Shown: positions 49,516-57,634 of the stretch, in pieces
How positions within the stretch are numbered: position 1 is the first letter of the stretch
How the letters are laid out: every line of letters starts with the position of its first letter
Origin: Puniceicoccaceae bacterium Marseille-Q1082
GTDB lineage: Bacteria; Verrucomicrobiota; Verrucomicrobiia; Opitutales; Intestinicryptomonadaceae
Reading direction: 5' to 3'
DNA: 64,000 nt
Assembly (NCBI GenBank): GCA_904424815.1
Contig: CAJGBI010000001.1
Coordinates: forward strand, 1,321,671-1,385,670
Translations under genes and position numbers: made by a program
Notes under the pieces: model-generated
What the model was told of the DNA's origin: nothing
What the model saw: only the letters and a program-made list of their open reading frames with translations
Database searches by the model: none

Positions 49516-49898
49516 CGCATTATATAATAGTATACCGCGGAAAAAACCGCCGCCTGCGCCGCGCAAAACGACGCGCCGAGCGCGATAGACTTCCTCCATT
49601 CAAGCCCGAACGCAAAGCGGCAAACAAAGAGCGGAAGCGCCAGAAACGCCGCCATGCCGATTTTCTCCCACAGAGGCGGAATAGGGAGCCCCGCGGGGAT
49701 TATCCACACCGCCGACGCGCAGAAGAGCGAGACCGCAAACGAATCGCAAAACCCGAACCGCCCCGCCGCCGAAAAATAAAGGGCAGCCAGCCACATGCCG
49801 AACCCGCCCGCAAACGCCGCCGCGAGCGAAACCGCCATGTGTCCGGCGAACTTGAGCTCGCTGTAATACGGCAGAAAATCTGCGGCGCCGGCATTCAT
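49512..49898 (-). CDS. Small membrane protein upstream of the dipeptidase
   Basis: A 128-residue hydrophobic protein with about four helices; no family recognised. Its stop codon overlaps the dipeptidase ATG (ATGA), so it heads the operon membrane protein - M20 dipeptidase - queD - queE. The start MNAGAADFL at 49898 avoids an Arg-rich 14-residue extension. Confidence 0.65.
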   Translation of the reverse strand: MNAGAADFLPYYSELKFAGHMAVSLAAAFAGGFGMWLAALYFSAAGRFGFCDSFAVSLFCASAVWIIPAGLPIPPLWEKIGMAAFLALPLFVCRFAFGLEWRKSIALGASFCAAQAAVFSAVYYYIMR

Positions 49899-49957
49899 TC
49901 CATAAATTCGGCCCGTCCCGCAGCGGCGGCGGGCCTCCAAATTTTAAGAGCCCGCAA

Positions 49958-50362
49958 TCAGCGGCCCTCGAACATGCGCATGTTCTTGGCTATGGCGTTG
50001 AATATCTGCTGGCTCTTCATGAGGTTGCCGTCGCCGTAGTCGATTGAAACCTCCACTTCGTCGTTCGGGAGCTGTTTGAGCGACACCACGATTTTTATGT
50101 CCAGCTCGGCGCGCGCGTATATCAGCCACGAGTTGTCGCCGGGTATCTGCCCGACGCGGAAATATTTGAGGTCGCGCTCGAGGGCGATGTTTGCGGACTT
50201 GAACGCCGAATTGATATTGCCCGCAAGCTTTCCGGTGAACGAACCCGAAATTTCGTCATAGGAGGCCATCGGGAACGCGCGCGAATCCACCACGACGTTC
50301 GTGGTGCAGGCGCCGGCAAAAAGCGCCGCTACGGAAATTGCCATCAAGGATATTTTTCTCAT
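49958..50362 (-). CDS. Lipoprotein of DUF3568 type
   Basis: A 134-residue protein with a lipoprotein signal (SVAALFAGAC; lipid-bearing Cys19). The body, VVVDSRAFPMASYDEIS to the basic C-terminal end, resembles DUF3568, a small alpha/beta periplasmic domain of unknown role. TTGCAT-17-GATATT boxes lie just upstream of its start. It probably faces the periplasm from the inner or outer membrane. Confidence 0.75.
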   Translation of the reverse strand: MRKISLMAISVAALFAGACTTNVVVDSRAFPMASYDEISGSFTGKLAGNINSAFKSANIALERDLKYFRVGQIPGDNSWLIYARAELDIKIVVSLKQLPNDEVEVSIDYGDGNLMKSQQIFNAIAKNMRMFEGR

Positions 50363-50521
50363 AATGGCGCAATATCGTATAATAATTCCGATTATGCAAC
50401 CAAAAAAGGCGCAGCCGCGCCCCGCGCGGGAAACCCGCCCAAAAGCTGCGAATTTCCGCGCGCAGGCGTCCCTGCCAATCCGCCTGCCTCCGCTGTCCGG
50501 CAAAAACGCGAAAATAAAAAC

Positions 50522-50550
50522 GCCCCGAGCGGGAAACCGCCCATCGGGGC
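50522..50550 (-). terminator. Terminator of the small basic protein gene
   Basis: GCCCCGA and TCGGGGC flank an inner GGGCGG/CCGC stem, and on the minus strand a T-rich run (50520-50511) follows. The hairpin is 59 bases after the stop of the 57-residue gene. Confidence 0.75.
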
Positions 50551-50608
50551 AAACGGCCAGCCCCGCGCCGCATACGGGCGCCGAGGGAAAGGCGCGGGAC
50601 ATGGAGCG

Positions 50609-50782
50609 CTATTCGCCGTCCCTCTTCCAGACGATTTTTGCCTCGGCTTTGAGGGCGCTCGCGCGCTGCTTGCGCTTGCGGGAGGCCAAGAGCCTCTGCC
50701 TGCGGGCGTTGGGCTTTTTGCCCGCGCTCTTTTTGCCGGATTTGCGCTTTGCGCATGAAGACCATTGGATAAGTCCGCTCAT
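50609..50782 (-). CDS. Small highly basic protein (57 residues)
   Basis: A 57-residue protein with ~19 Lys/Arg, starting MSGLIQWSSCAKRKSGKK and ending VWKRDGE. The stop at 50609 is followed by a clear terminator. It resembles ribosome- or nucleic-acid-associated small basic proteins in composition, but I do not recognise a family; the known Verrucomicrobia/Chlamydiae small basic protein has a different sequence. Coding status is supported by the frame, the terminator and the position opposite a promoter-like AT-rich segment. Confidence 0.6.
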   Translation of the reverse strand: MSGLIQWSSCAKRKSGKKSAGKKPNARRQRLLASRKRKQRASALKAEAKIVWKRDGE

Positions 50783-50822
50783 TTTTAATCTTTCGTGTTA
50801 TTGTTAAAATGTAAAATTGTTT

Positions 50823-50848
50823 AAGCGGCAAAAGGTACCGCTTTTTTG
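50823..50848 (+). terminator. Terminator-like hairpin in the leader of the sigma factor gene
   Basis: AAGCGG and CCGCTT enclose AAAAGGTA and are followed by a T run. It lies ~90 bases before the sigma-factor ATG, so it could be an attenuator or a terminator for a plus-strand transcript entering the locus. Confidence 0.45.
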
Positions 50849-50935
50849 CTCGCGTTCCAGCTTTTTTTTTCATTTTTTAAAAAAAAGCGCAACTTTTGGG
50901 AGCCGGGCGGGTTTAACCTTGCAAAGGAAAACTCT

Positions 50936-51532
50936 ATGATTGCCGCGGCAAAATGCGAAAATATGGACACGGAGCGGATAGAAACCGCGGCTCCGCCGCC
51001 CGACGGCGACGCGATTTTGATGTCGGAAGTCGCAGGAGGGTCGGAGCACGCGCTGAGGATGCTTATCGAAAAATGGAAGAATCCTCTCGCAAATTATTTC
51101 TACCGCTCCGTCCGCGACGCGCACGCCGCCGAGGACATGGCGCAGCAGACGTTCGTTAACCTCTACCGCGCAAGGGAAAGCTACGTCCCTTCCGCAAAAT
51201 TTTCGACATACCTTTTCCGCATCGCCCGCCACGTGCTGATTAACGAATTCAGAAAATCCGCGCGGCGCCCATGCGACCCGACGGATCCCGCGGACATGAC
51301 GGCGGTTTCCAGCGGGCGCGGAGAGCTTGAAGCCGCGGAACTCGAGGAGATTTTCTATTCCGCGCTCGAAACCATGCCGGAAAACCAGCGCACCGCCATA
51401 CTGCTCTACAAGCAGCAGGAGCTCACGTACGAGGAAATCGCGGCGGCGATGGACGCGAGCGTCGCTGCTGTCAAAACGTGGATATTCAGAGCCAGAACGG
51501 TTTTGAGGGAAGCCTTGAAAAATGCCCGATAA
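50936..51532 (+). CDS. ECF-type RNA polymerase sigma factor
   Basis: A 198-residue sigma factor with region 2 (~35-105; EDMAQQTFVNLYRA, then STYLFRIARHVLINEFRK) and region 4 (~135-195; LTYEEIAAAMDASVAAVKTW). The ATG at 50936 has AAAGGA about 8 bases upstream. The next gene overlaps its end by 11 bases and encodes a single-helix membrane protein, an arrangement typical of an ECF sigma with a membrane regulator. Target promoters are unknown. Confidence 0.92.
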   Translation: MIAAAKCENMDTERIETAAPPPDGDAILMSEVAGGSEHALRMLIEKWKNPLANYFYRSVRDAHAAEDMAQQTFVNLYRARESYVPSAKFSTYLFRIARHVLINEFRKSARRPCDPTDPADMTAVSSGRGELEAAELEEIFYSALETMPENQRTAILLYKQQELTYEEIAAAMDASVAAVKTWIFRARTVLREALKNAR

Positions 51533-52010
51533 ATTTGAGAAAAATTCCCCCGCGCGCGCAGGCGGCTTTTGCGAAAGCCGCATCGACGCGCTCGTCGAAG
51601 AGCTCGCGGCCGCCCCCGCCATAGCCTGCGGGGCGGATTTTGCGGACAGAACAATCGCGGCGGCAAAATCCGCCTGCGCGCGCGACGACGCCCTTGTCGA
51701 CGCTCTCTTAAAGGCGGCCCCCCTGCGGCTCGGCGCGGATTTCGACCGCAGGGCGCAGCTCGCGTGCAGGAATGCGGTGAAAAAGGCGCCCGGCGCGGCG
51801 GCGCGGACGGTCGCGTCGCTCTCGGCGGCGGCGTGCGCCATGCTCGCGGTAATCGGCGCGGCAAACTCACGGACTTTCGGCGCGCGCGAGGCGCTCAACC
51901 TGCGCGACGACTACGCAAAGATCACCGAGATGACCCGCGAAATTTCCGACCTCTCCGCGTTCATAGTGCAGGAGGACTTTTTCAACGCCATTCAGCCGCC
52001 GAGCCGATAG
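51522..52010 (+). CDS. Possible membrane anti-sigma or partner protein
   Basis: A 162-residue protein overlapping the sigma gene by 11 bases. It has an N-terminal cytoplasmic helical part rich in Ala/Asp/Arg, one transmembrane helix near 97-115 (ASLSAAACAMLAVIGAA), and a ~45-residue outside tail. No zinc-binding anti-sigma motif (HxxxCxxC) is seen. Position and topology suggest an anti-sigma factor. Confidence 0.6.
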   Translation: MPDKFEKNSPARAGGFCESRIDALVEELAAAPAIACGADFADRTIAAAKSACARDDALVDALLKAAPLRLGADFDRRAQLACRNAVKKAPGAAARTVASLSAAACAMLAVIGAANSRTFGAREALNLRDDYAKITEMTREISDLSAFIVQEDFFNAIQPPSR

Positions 52011-52111
52011 GCCTTCGCCGCCGGAGACAAAACCGGACGCGGCGCGCCCGCTTCCGGAGGGGTTATGTTTTAACAGGCGGCGCGGCGGCGTCTGTTTTGG
52101 AAATCCCGCTG

Positions 52112-52750
52112 TTATCTTCCAACAGCGAAAAGCACATCCACAGGTCTTTTGAAAATATAATCCGCCAATACTCCCTGAGTTTCCGCACTTCCCCATGCGG
52201 CAAATCCAAAATCCACACCCGCATTTTGCGCGCACTGGCTGTCGTAAATGGTATCTCCTATATAAATGACATCCCGTGCATTCATGCCGGATGCGTCAAG
52301 ATACGCCAGCAAAGGGTCCGGGGAGGGTTTTGGGCGGGCGGCATTTTCCACGCATATTACAGCGCCGAAACAATCGGATAATCCAAAAGGGACGGCGAAA
52401 TCGGCCATGTATTCATTTCGGGTCTTGGATGTCACTATGCCCAATCCATAGCCATTCGCCTCCAAGTTATCCAATAACTCCGGGACGCCCTCAAAGAGCC
52501 GGATGCGGGATTTATATTTCAGCAGATGTTTATTCCATCTGTCATTGGCGCGTTTTGTGTCCGCTATGCCTAATTTGCGCAAGGCCGCGGCCCCCGGTAT
52601 CCCAAGCGCGAATTTCAGTTCGCGCCTTTCAACATCCCTATGCAGCATTTCCCATACAGTATCTTTCAGGCTTTGAAGTATGGCTTCTTCCGTATCGATT
52701 AACGTACCGTCAATATCGAATACGACATGTTTATAGTTTCTCTTTCTCAT
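52112..52750 (-). CDS. HAD-superfamily phosphatase (phosphoglycolate phosphatase-like)
   Basis: A 212-residue HAD hydrolase. Nucleophile Asp12 and acid Asp14 (FDIDGTLID), a Thr in IVTSKTR, Lys in ARPKPSPDPL and an Asp pair in VIYIGDTIYD are all present. The C1 cap lies between 20 and 95. Such enzymes dephosphorylate small sugars, phosphoglycolate or nucleotides. Codon use looks somewhat more AT-rich than its neighbours, and a fragment of an acyltransferase lies just upstream, hinting at local transfer or rearrangement. Confidence 0.85.
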   Translation of the reverse strand: MRKRNYKHVVFDIDGTLIDTEEAILQSLKDTVWEMLHRDVERRELKFALGIPGAAALRKLGIADTKRANDRWNKHLLKYKSRIRLFEGVPELLDNLEANGYGLGIVTSKTRNEYMADFAVPFGLSDCFGAVICVENAARPKPSPDPLLAYLDASGMNARDVIYIGDTIYDSQCAQNAGVDFGFAAWGSAETQGVLADYIFKRPVDVLFAVGR

Positions 52751-52762
52751 TGCGTCGATCCG

Positions 52763-52924
52763 TCAGATTTCGCTGTCAATTTTCCCTGCCACCCGCCAAG
52801 GACTTCCCACAGCTGCGCAATTGGCATGGATGGGACAGTCTACCGCGCTGCCTGAAGCGATAACACTATTCCCGCCGACAGTCATTTTTCCCGACTCTCT
52901 TGATTTTAGGGGCGGCCTATTCAT
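52763..52924 (-). pseudogene. Fragment of a hexapeptide-repeat acyltransferase
   Basis: A 53-residue frame that ends with the C-terminal coil of a left-handed beta-helix acetyltransferase: TVGGNSVIASGSAVDCPIHA then NCAAVGSPWRVAGKID, matching the usual VTVGENSVIAAGSVV...PANVVAAGNPARVI pattern. The N-terminal catalytic repeats are missing, so it is most likely a remnant. It lies between the HAD gene and the rRNA methyltransferase gene. Confidence 0.65.
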
Positions 52925-52937
52925 TATGCAGATTTGC

Positions 52938-53753
52938 CTAAAAAAAGCGGGCGTTTTTCTGGCGGAGGGACTCGTACAAAAATATGGACGCCGCCACGTT
53001 CACGTTCAGGCTGTCGGATATTCCGCCCATGGGAATTTTGACTTTTTCGGCGAGTTCCGCCTCCCAGTCCGCGCCGAGCCCGTCGGATTCGCTGCCCACA
53101 ACTATGGCGACCGGCCCCGACAAGTCGGCCTCCCACAGAGCCTTTTCCGCGCCCAAATGCGCGCCTACCGGTTTTATCCCGTTGGATTTCAGCCATCGTG
53201 CGGCGTCCTCCACCGGTGCGGAAGCTATCTGAACCGAAAACAGCGCGCCCTGCGACGCCCTCACCGCGGCGGGATTGAAAATGTCGCAGACGAGGTTGGT
53301 AAGAACGAGCGCGTCCGCGCCCTCCGAATCGGCGGTTCTTACGAGCGCGCCGAGATTCCCGGGCTTCTCTATGGCGTCCGCCACGAGCACCGTCGCGGGG
53401 CGACCTTTCGGAAGCTCGACGTCCGAAAGCACGCATCCCCACTGCCGCGCCACCCCGATGAGCCCGTCGCACCCCTCGCGGTTTGAGACTTTTTCAAAAG
53501 CCCCCGGCGAGAGGCGGCAGAGCGGGATCTTTTTTTCGGCGGCGATTTTTTCGACAAATTCACCGTGCCCGCGCCCCTTGAAAAATTCCGGGCAGTAATA
53601 GATTTCCTCGACGTCCGAAAGCCCTACGCACCTCGACAGCTCGCGCAGTCCCTCGACGGCGAACAGCCCGAGCCGCCTGCGCTCCGCCCTGTCGCGGAGC
53701 TTCATCAGAGATTTCACGCGCGGATTCTGCCTGCTCTGTATAAATTCTTCCAT
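52938..53753 (-). CDS. TrmH/SpoU-family RNA 2'-O-methyltransferase
   Basis: A 271-residue SPOUT methyltransferase. It has an N-terminal substrate-binding domain (RNA 2'-O ribose methyltransferase type; QNPRVKSLMKLRDRAERRRLGLFAVEG) and then the knot domain with motif 1 (EKPGNLGALVRTADSEGADAL), motif 2 (AIVVGSESDGLG) and motif 3 (IPMGGISDSLNVNVAASIFLYE). It methylates a ribose in rRNA or tRNA with SAM; the exact site is not predictable. The ATG at 53753 is chosen; an alternative 8 codons upstream also exists. Confidence 0.9.
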   Translation of the reverse strand: MEEFIQSRQNPRVKSLMKLRDRAERRRLGLFAVEGLRELSRCVGLSDVEEIYYCPEFFKGRGHGEFVEKIAAEKKIPLCRLSPGAFEKVSNREGCDGLIGVARQWGCVLSDVELPKGRPATVLVADAIEKPGNLGALVRTADSEGADALVLTNLVCDIFNPAAVRASQGALFSVQIASAPVEDAARWLKSNGIKPVGAHLGAEKALWEADLSGPVAIVVGSESDGLGADWEAELAEKVKIPMGGISDSLNVNVAASIFLYESLRQKNARFF

Positions 53754-53818
53754 TGCGCTTTTACAAATTTGCCCCATACTGCCGCATCGTTAAAAAAAAG
53801 CCAAGACAACTTTGCCGA

Positions 53819-55057
53819 ATGAGCCACGAAAATTTCAAACCAGTGCGTGAAGCCCCGCGCAACTTCGTCCCCGAACCCTTCGCATACCACGAGGTCGTCG
53901 AGCTTGAAGTCGACGACATCACGAACCTCGGCGCGGGCGTCGGGCGGGTGGACGGCTGGGTTGTAATGGTGCCGTTTGCCCTCGGCGGAGAGAGGGTGAG
54001 GGCGCGGATTTTCCGCAACAGAAAAAATTTCTCCGAGGGCGACCTGCTGGAAGTCGTTCGGCCGAGCCCCGAACGCGCCGCCCCCAAATGCCCCCTGTTC
54101 GAAACCTGCGGAGGCTGCCAATACCAGCATCTCGAATACTCCGCGCAGCTTGAATGGAAGCGCAAGCAGGTCCGCGACCTCATGAAGAGAATCGGCGGGA
54201 TAGACTGCGAGCCCCTCCCCACCCGCCCGTCGCCGATGGTCTACGGGTACCGCTCAAAACTCACCCCGCACTACGAAAAACCGCGCGGAGAGGATTTCCC
54301 GATAGGATTCGTGAAAGCCGGCAGGAGGTCGGAACTCGTGGACGTTCCGCGCTGCCCGATAGCCTCAGACGCGATAAACGCCGCCCTTCCGGAAGCGCGC
54401 GCCGCGCTGCGCGCGCGCAAGGAATCCCTGCGGCGCGGCGGAACCATCCTGCTGCGCGACGCCGGCGGCAAGGTCTGCTTCGACAACTCCGCCGTGGTGC
54501 GAGAGCGCGTGGGAAAACTCGAATTTGAATTCGTCGCGGGGGAATTTTTCCAGAACAACCCCTTCATACTTCCGGAATTCGCCGAATACGGGGCGGCGGA
54601 GGCCGCGGGGCCGAGATTCCTCGTTGACGCCTACTGCGGGGCGGGAATGTTCGCGCTCGCGGCGGCGCCGAAATTCGAGCTCGTCGAGGGCATAGAAGTG
54701 AGCGAAAAGGCAGCCGAATGCGCGCGCAAAAACGCCCTGATAAACGGAATTAAAAACTGCTCGTTTTCCGCGGGAAAGGCTGAGGACATCTTCGCCGGAG
54801 TCGCCGGAAAATTCCCCGGGGCGGAGACGTCGGTGCTGATCGACCCGCCGCGCTCGGGCTGCGACGCCTCTTTCATAAGGCAGCTCGCCGAGTTTTCGCC
54901 CGCAAAAATCGTGTACGTCTCATGCGGGCCCGACACCCAGGCGCGCGACGCCGCCGAACTCTCGCGGCTCGGATACCGCCTCGATAAGCTGCAGCCCTTC
55001 GACCTCTTTCCACAAACCCGCCACATCGAGAGCGTCGCGACGTTTTCGCGAGGATAA
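53819..55057 (+). CDS. RumA/TrmA-type RNA m5U methyltransferase with TRAM and Fe-S motif
   Basis: A 412-residue enzyme. The TRAM domain is at ~25-80. The Fe-S cysteines are in CPLFETCGGCQYQ near 95-107 with one further Cys nearby. The SAM domain has DAYCGAGMFAL, IDPPRSG and the nucleophile Cys in VYVSCGPDT. It methylates uridine-5 in 23S rRNA or tRNA (RlmD/RlmC/TrmA group; the exact target is not predictable). The gene is divergent from the SpoU methyltransferase, starting 65 bases from it. Confidence 0.92.
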   Translation: MSHENFKPVREAPRNFVPEPFAYHEVVELEVDDITNLGAGVGRVDGWVVMVPFALGGERVRARIFRNRKNFSEGDLLEVVRPSPERAAPKCPLFETCGGCQYQHLEYSAQLEWKRKQVRDLMKRIGGIDCEPLPTRPSPMVYGYRSKLTPHYEKPRGEDFPIGFVKAGRRSELVDVPRCPIASDAINAALPEARAALRARKESLRRGGTILLRDAGGKVCFDNSAVVRERVGKLEFEFVAGEFFQNNPFILPEFAEYGAAEAAGPRFLVDAYCGAGMFALAAAPKFELVEGIEVSEKAAECARKNALINGIKNCSFSAGKAEDIFAGVAGKFPGAETSVLIDPPRSGCDASFIRQLAEFSPAKIVYVSCGPDTQARDAAELSRLGYRLDKLQPFDLFPQTRHIESVATFSRG

Positions 55058-55060
55058 TGG

Positions 55061-55088
55061 TTGATTTTTCCAACGGAGCGGGTATGAT
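55061..55088 (+). promoter_or_regulatory. Sigma70-like promoter abutting the start of a secreted protein gene
   Basis: TTGATT (55061-55066), 16-base spacer, TATGAT (55083-55088), only 7 bases before the ATG at 55096. It overlaps alternative upstream in-frame codons and supports a leaderless start at 55096. Confidence 0.6.
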
Positions 55089-55095
55089 ATTGCCC

Positions 55096-56241
55096 ATGAA
55101 AAATATCCCCGCTTTATTTGCCGCCCTGTCCATCGCCGCGCTGTTTGCGCCCGCCGCATCGCACGCAAAAATAGGAGAAACCCGCTCCGACATAGAGGGG
55201 AGGCTGCTCTCCAAGAGCGGGGGCGCCGCCTATGCCTACGACTCCCGCGAAGACCGATACCGCGAGGCGATGGAGCTGCCCTACGTCAACCTGTTCCTGA
55301 CGATGCCGCGCTCGGTGTTCCACAAGTTTTACTACAAGCGCGCGGACGCCTCGTCCGCCACGAACAGCGACACCATACAGCAGCACGACCTCTTCGGCTG
55401 GGAAATCCACATCGGCTACGACGACGACGTATCCGCAATGGAACTCTACCGCCGCCACGGCGACCCCATCACCACGGAGGAGCTCGAAGCGCTGATGGAG
55501 TCGGTCGCCAAGTCCAAAAACTCAAAGTGGAAGAAGACGACGTACGTGCCGGTCGCAAGGCGCTGGGACATCGAATTTAAAGACGGCGGGATGAAGCTCG
55601 CCGACGCCGATCCGGACGGCAAAAAGACGCTGCGGGAAATCCTGCCGGAAAACCCCAACAGGTTCGTCTACATCGAGCTCCCCGAGGACGTCGCCGGATC
55701 AACAAATTACAGCCAGAGCCTCCAATTCCAGATAATGGAGGCCTACCAGCGCGTCGCCTACGAAAGGTACCGCAAGCTCGTCGAAAAACAGTCGATGGCG
55801 AGCGCCGCAAAAACCGCGCGCGCCAACTCAAAGAACGCCAGAAGGACCTCCGGCGCCCTGCCCCCCAAGATAAACAAGTTCGGCGACTACAATATGCGCG
55901 ACTTCGAATCGCTCTTCCAGCCGGCGGGCGCGGGTTCCGCGAACGACTCCGCCTCCATAGTGAAATACAAGATGAAAGACGTCGTAGTCGGCGGCGGCGC
56001 CAAGCAGAACAGGACGAAAAACGTCCAAATAACCTACACCCTTCCGCAGCAGCCCGACACAATGCTCGGTTACGACTACGAGCTCGCCGACGGCTCCGTA
56101 CGCGCCAAGCTCTACTACAACGCAATACTCTTCGTGGACTCCGCGTTCGACAAGGCCATGCGCGCGAACCTGGAAAAGAGCTACAAGCAGCAGTCGGAAG
56201 AGCGCGCGGAAGAGGCGAAGGCGAGCGTGGGAAAATTCTGA
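55096..56241 (+). CDS. Secreted protein of unknown function
   Basis: A 381-residue protein with a signal peptide (MKNIPALFAALSIAALFAPAASHA). The start region (KIGETRSDIEGRLL) resembles small-protein/outer-membrane SmpA-like openings, but the rest has no recognised domain. It is alpha/beta with many charged residues, a low-complexity stretch near 240-260, and a C-terminal helix rich in Glu/Lys. The start is placed at 55096 because of the adjacent promoter. It is followed by another small secreted protein with its own promoter. Confidence 0.75.
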   Translation: MKNIPALFAALSIAALFAPAASHAKIGETRSDIEGRLLSKSGGAAYAYDSREDRYREAMELPYVNLFLTMPRSVFHKFYYKRADASSATNSDTIQQHDLFGWEIHIGYDDDVSAMELYRRHGDPITTEELEALMESVAKSKNSKWKKTTYVPVARRWDIEFKDGGMKLADADPDGKKTLREILPENPNRFVYIELPEDVAGSTNYSQSLQFQIMEAYQRVAYERYRKLVEKQSMASAAKTARANSKNARRTSGALPPKINKFGDYNMRDFESLFQPAGAGSANDSASIVKYKMKDVVVGGGAKQNRTKNVQITYTLPQQPDTMLGYDYELADGSVRAKLYYNAILFVDSAFDKAMRANLEKSYKQQSEERAEEAKASVGKF

Positions 56242-56260
56242 GCTTCCGCGCCGAAACGCA

Positions 56261-56290
56261 TTGACTTTTCCGCGCCGTCGCGGGCATAGT
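56261..56290 (+). promoter_or_regulatory. Sigma70-like promoter abutting the next start codon
   Basis: TTGACT (56261-56266), 18-base spacer, CATAGT (56285-56290), 7 bases before the ATG at 56298. Confidence 0.55.
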
Positions 56291-56297
56291 TTTCCGC

Positions 56298-56831
56298 ATG
56301 AAAGCAAAAACCGCCATACCGGCCGTTTTGGCGTCGCTCGCCCTCGCCGCGGGCGCGGAAGTTTTCGCCGACGGCTTCTTCAAAAATCTCATGAACTCCG
56401 AGACGATAAGGGCCTCCATCGCGAACACGGACGCGGCGAAAGAATACTCGCAAATCCGGAACCTGATCGAACGGGTCAACGAGATCCCCAAAGACCCGAG
56501 GGCCTTCTGCGAAAAATACGCCACGCGCGAAAATCTCGACAGAGCCGTGGACAAGATCAGGGAAATCGACGTGTCGGCGTGCGAAGAGGACGTCAAAGCC
56601 GCGAAAGAGGAAATAGTGAAGTCCGGAGAAAAACTCTCCGAAACGCTCGCAAAAATGCCTAAGGCGGCGCCCGACAAAAACGCGGCGCTCTCGGCGCTCG
56701 CGTCGTCCATTCTCGGGGGGAAATCCTCCGGCGGCTCGAATTTCGCCGAAGAACTCGGCGAATGCCTGAAACAATTCAACGAATCTGCGGCAAAGCTCGC
56801 CGAAATCGCCGCAAAAAGGCTCAAAAAATAG
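56298..56831 (+). CDS. Small secreted helical protein
   Basis: A 177-residue protein with a signal peptide (MKAKTAIPAVLASLALAAGA). The mature part is helical and charged, with two Cys in CEKYATRENL and ACEEDVKAA regions and a Gly/Ser linker (GGKSSGGS) before a final helix ending KRLKK. No family recognised. It probably stays in the periplasm. Confidence 0.65.
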   Translation: MKAKTAIPAVLASLALAAGAEVFADGFFKNLMNSETIRASIANTDAAKEYSQIRNLIERVNEIPKDPRAFCEKYATRENLDRAVDKIREIDVSACEEDVKAAKEEIVKSGEKLSETLAKMPKAAPDKNAALSALASSILGGKSSGGSNFAEELGECLKQFNESAAKLAEIAAKRLKK

Positions 56832-56909
56832 CGGGAGGCCCGCCTGGCGGACGAGCGCGGCGGCGGTTTTTCTCTCGCGGACGCGGCCGCCCCAATATCT
56901 GCTGGAAAC

Positions 56910-57560
56910 TCAGAGCCCGCCGCCGAAAAACGCCTCCATGAACTCCGCGGGATTTTCAAACACGGGAACTCCGAGCTTTTCGAGCCTCCGGCGCGACGCG
57001 TGCCCGCAGGCTACGAGCGCGCATGCGGCGCCCATCGCGTCGGCGACCTCCTTGTCGTGCGGGGTGTCGCCGACCATGACGATTTTCTCCGGCGGAATTT
57101 TGAGGCTCGCCGCATGCCTTGCGCCGAGCTCTTTCTTGGAACCCGCGTCTATGTTGTCCAAGCCGTCGATTCTCGAAAAGAACTTTTCCAGCCCGTAGTG
57201 GCGCAGCGCCTCGTTCAAAAGCCCGTTCTCGTACGCGGACAGCACGCTCTGCCCGACTCCCGCCTCCGACAGCGCCCGCGCCGCTCTTTCAAACCCGAAA
57301 GTCAGCGGGCACTCAAAGCGGCGCGCCCCGTAGAGCCTGGCGAACTTCTCGCCTATTTTCCGAAAATCGAATTTCGAAAAGTCGAACCCGGAGTCCTCGT
57401 AAAAATCGCGGACGGGGATTTTGAAATTTTCGACGTACTCGGACTTTGCCACGGGCGGAAGGCCGCAGTCGCCCCGCAGCTCGTTAAAGACCTCGACGCC
57501 GAGCGCCACGTCGTCGATTATCGTGCCGTTGAAGTCCCATATGACGTGAGAGTATTTCAT
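56910..57560 (-). CDS. HAD-superfamily phosphatase (Gph-like, DFN variant)
   Basis: A 216-residue HAD hydrolase of the phosphoglycolate-phosphatase group. The nucleophile is Asp9 in WDFNGTIID; the second Asp of the usual DxD is Asn11, a variant frequent in this group. Further motifs are the Ser/Thr in VLSAYENG, Lys in GSKKELG and the VMVGDTPHDKEVA acid pair. Likely substrates are small phosphorylated metabolites. It is divergent from the 2-hydroxyacid dehydrogenase. Confidence 0.85.
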   Translation of the reverse strand: MKYSHVIWDFNGTIIDDVALGVEVFNELRGDCGLPPVAKSEYVENFKIPVRDFYEDSGFDFSKFDFRKIGEKFARLYGARRFECPLTFGFERAARALSEAGVGQSVLSAYENGLLNEALRHYGLEKFFSRIDGLDNIDAGSKKELGARHAASLKIPPEKIVMVGDTPHDKEVADAMGAACALVACGHASRRRLEKLGVPVFENPAEFMEAFFGGGL

Positions 57561-57634
57561 TTTCCTTCAAAAAAGCTTCTATTTGCGAATAAAAAAAGCC
57601 AATAATCGGAAATCGAAAGGAATAGGCAAGCTTT

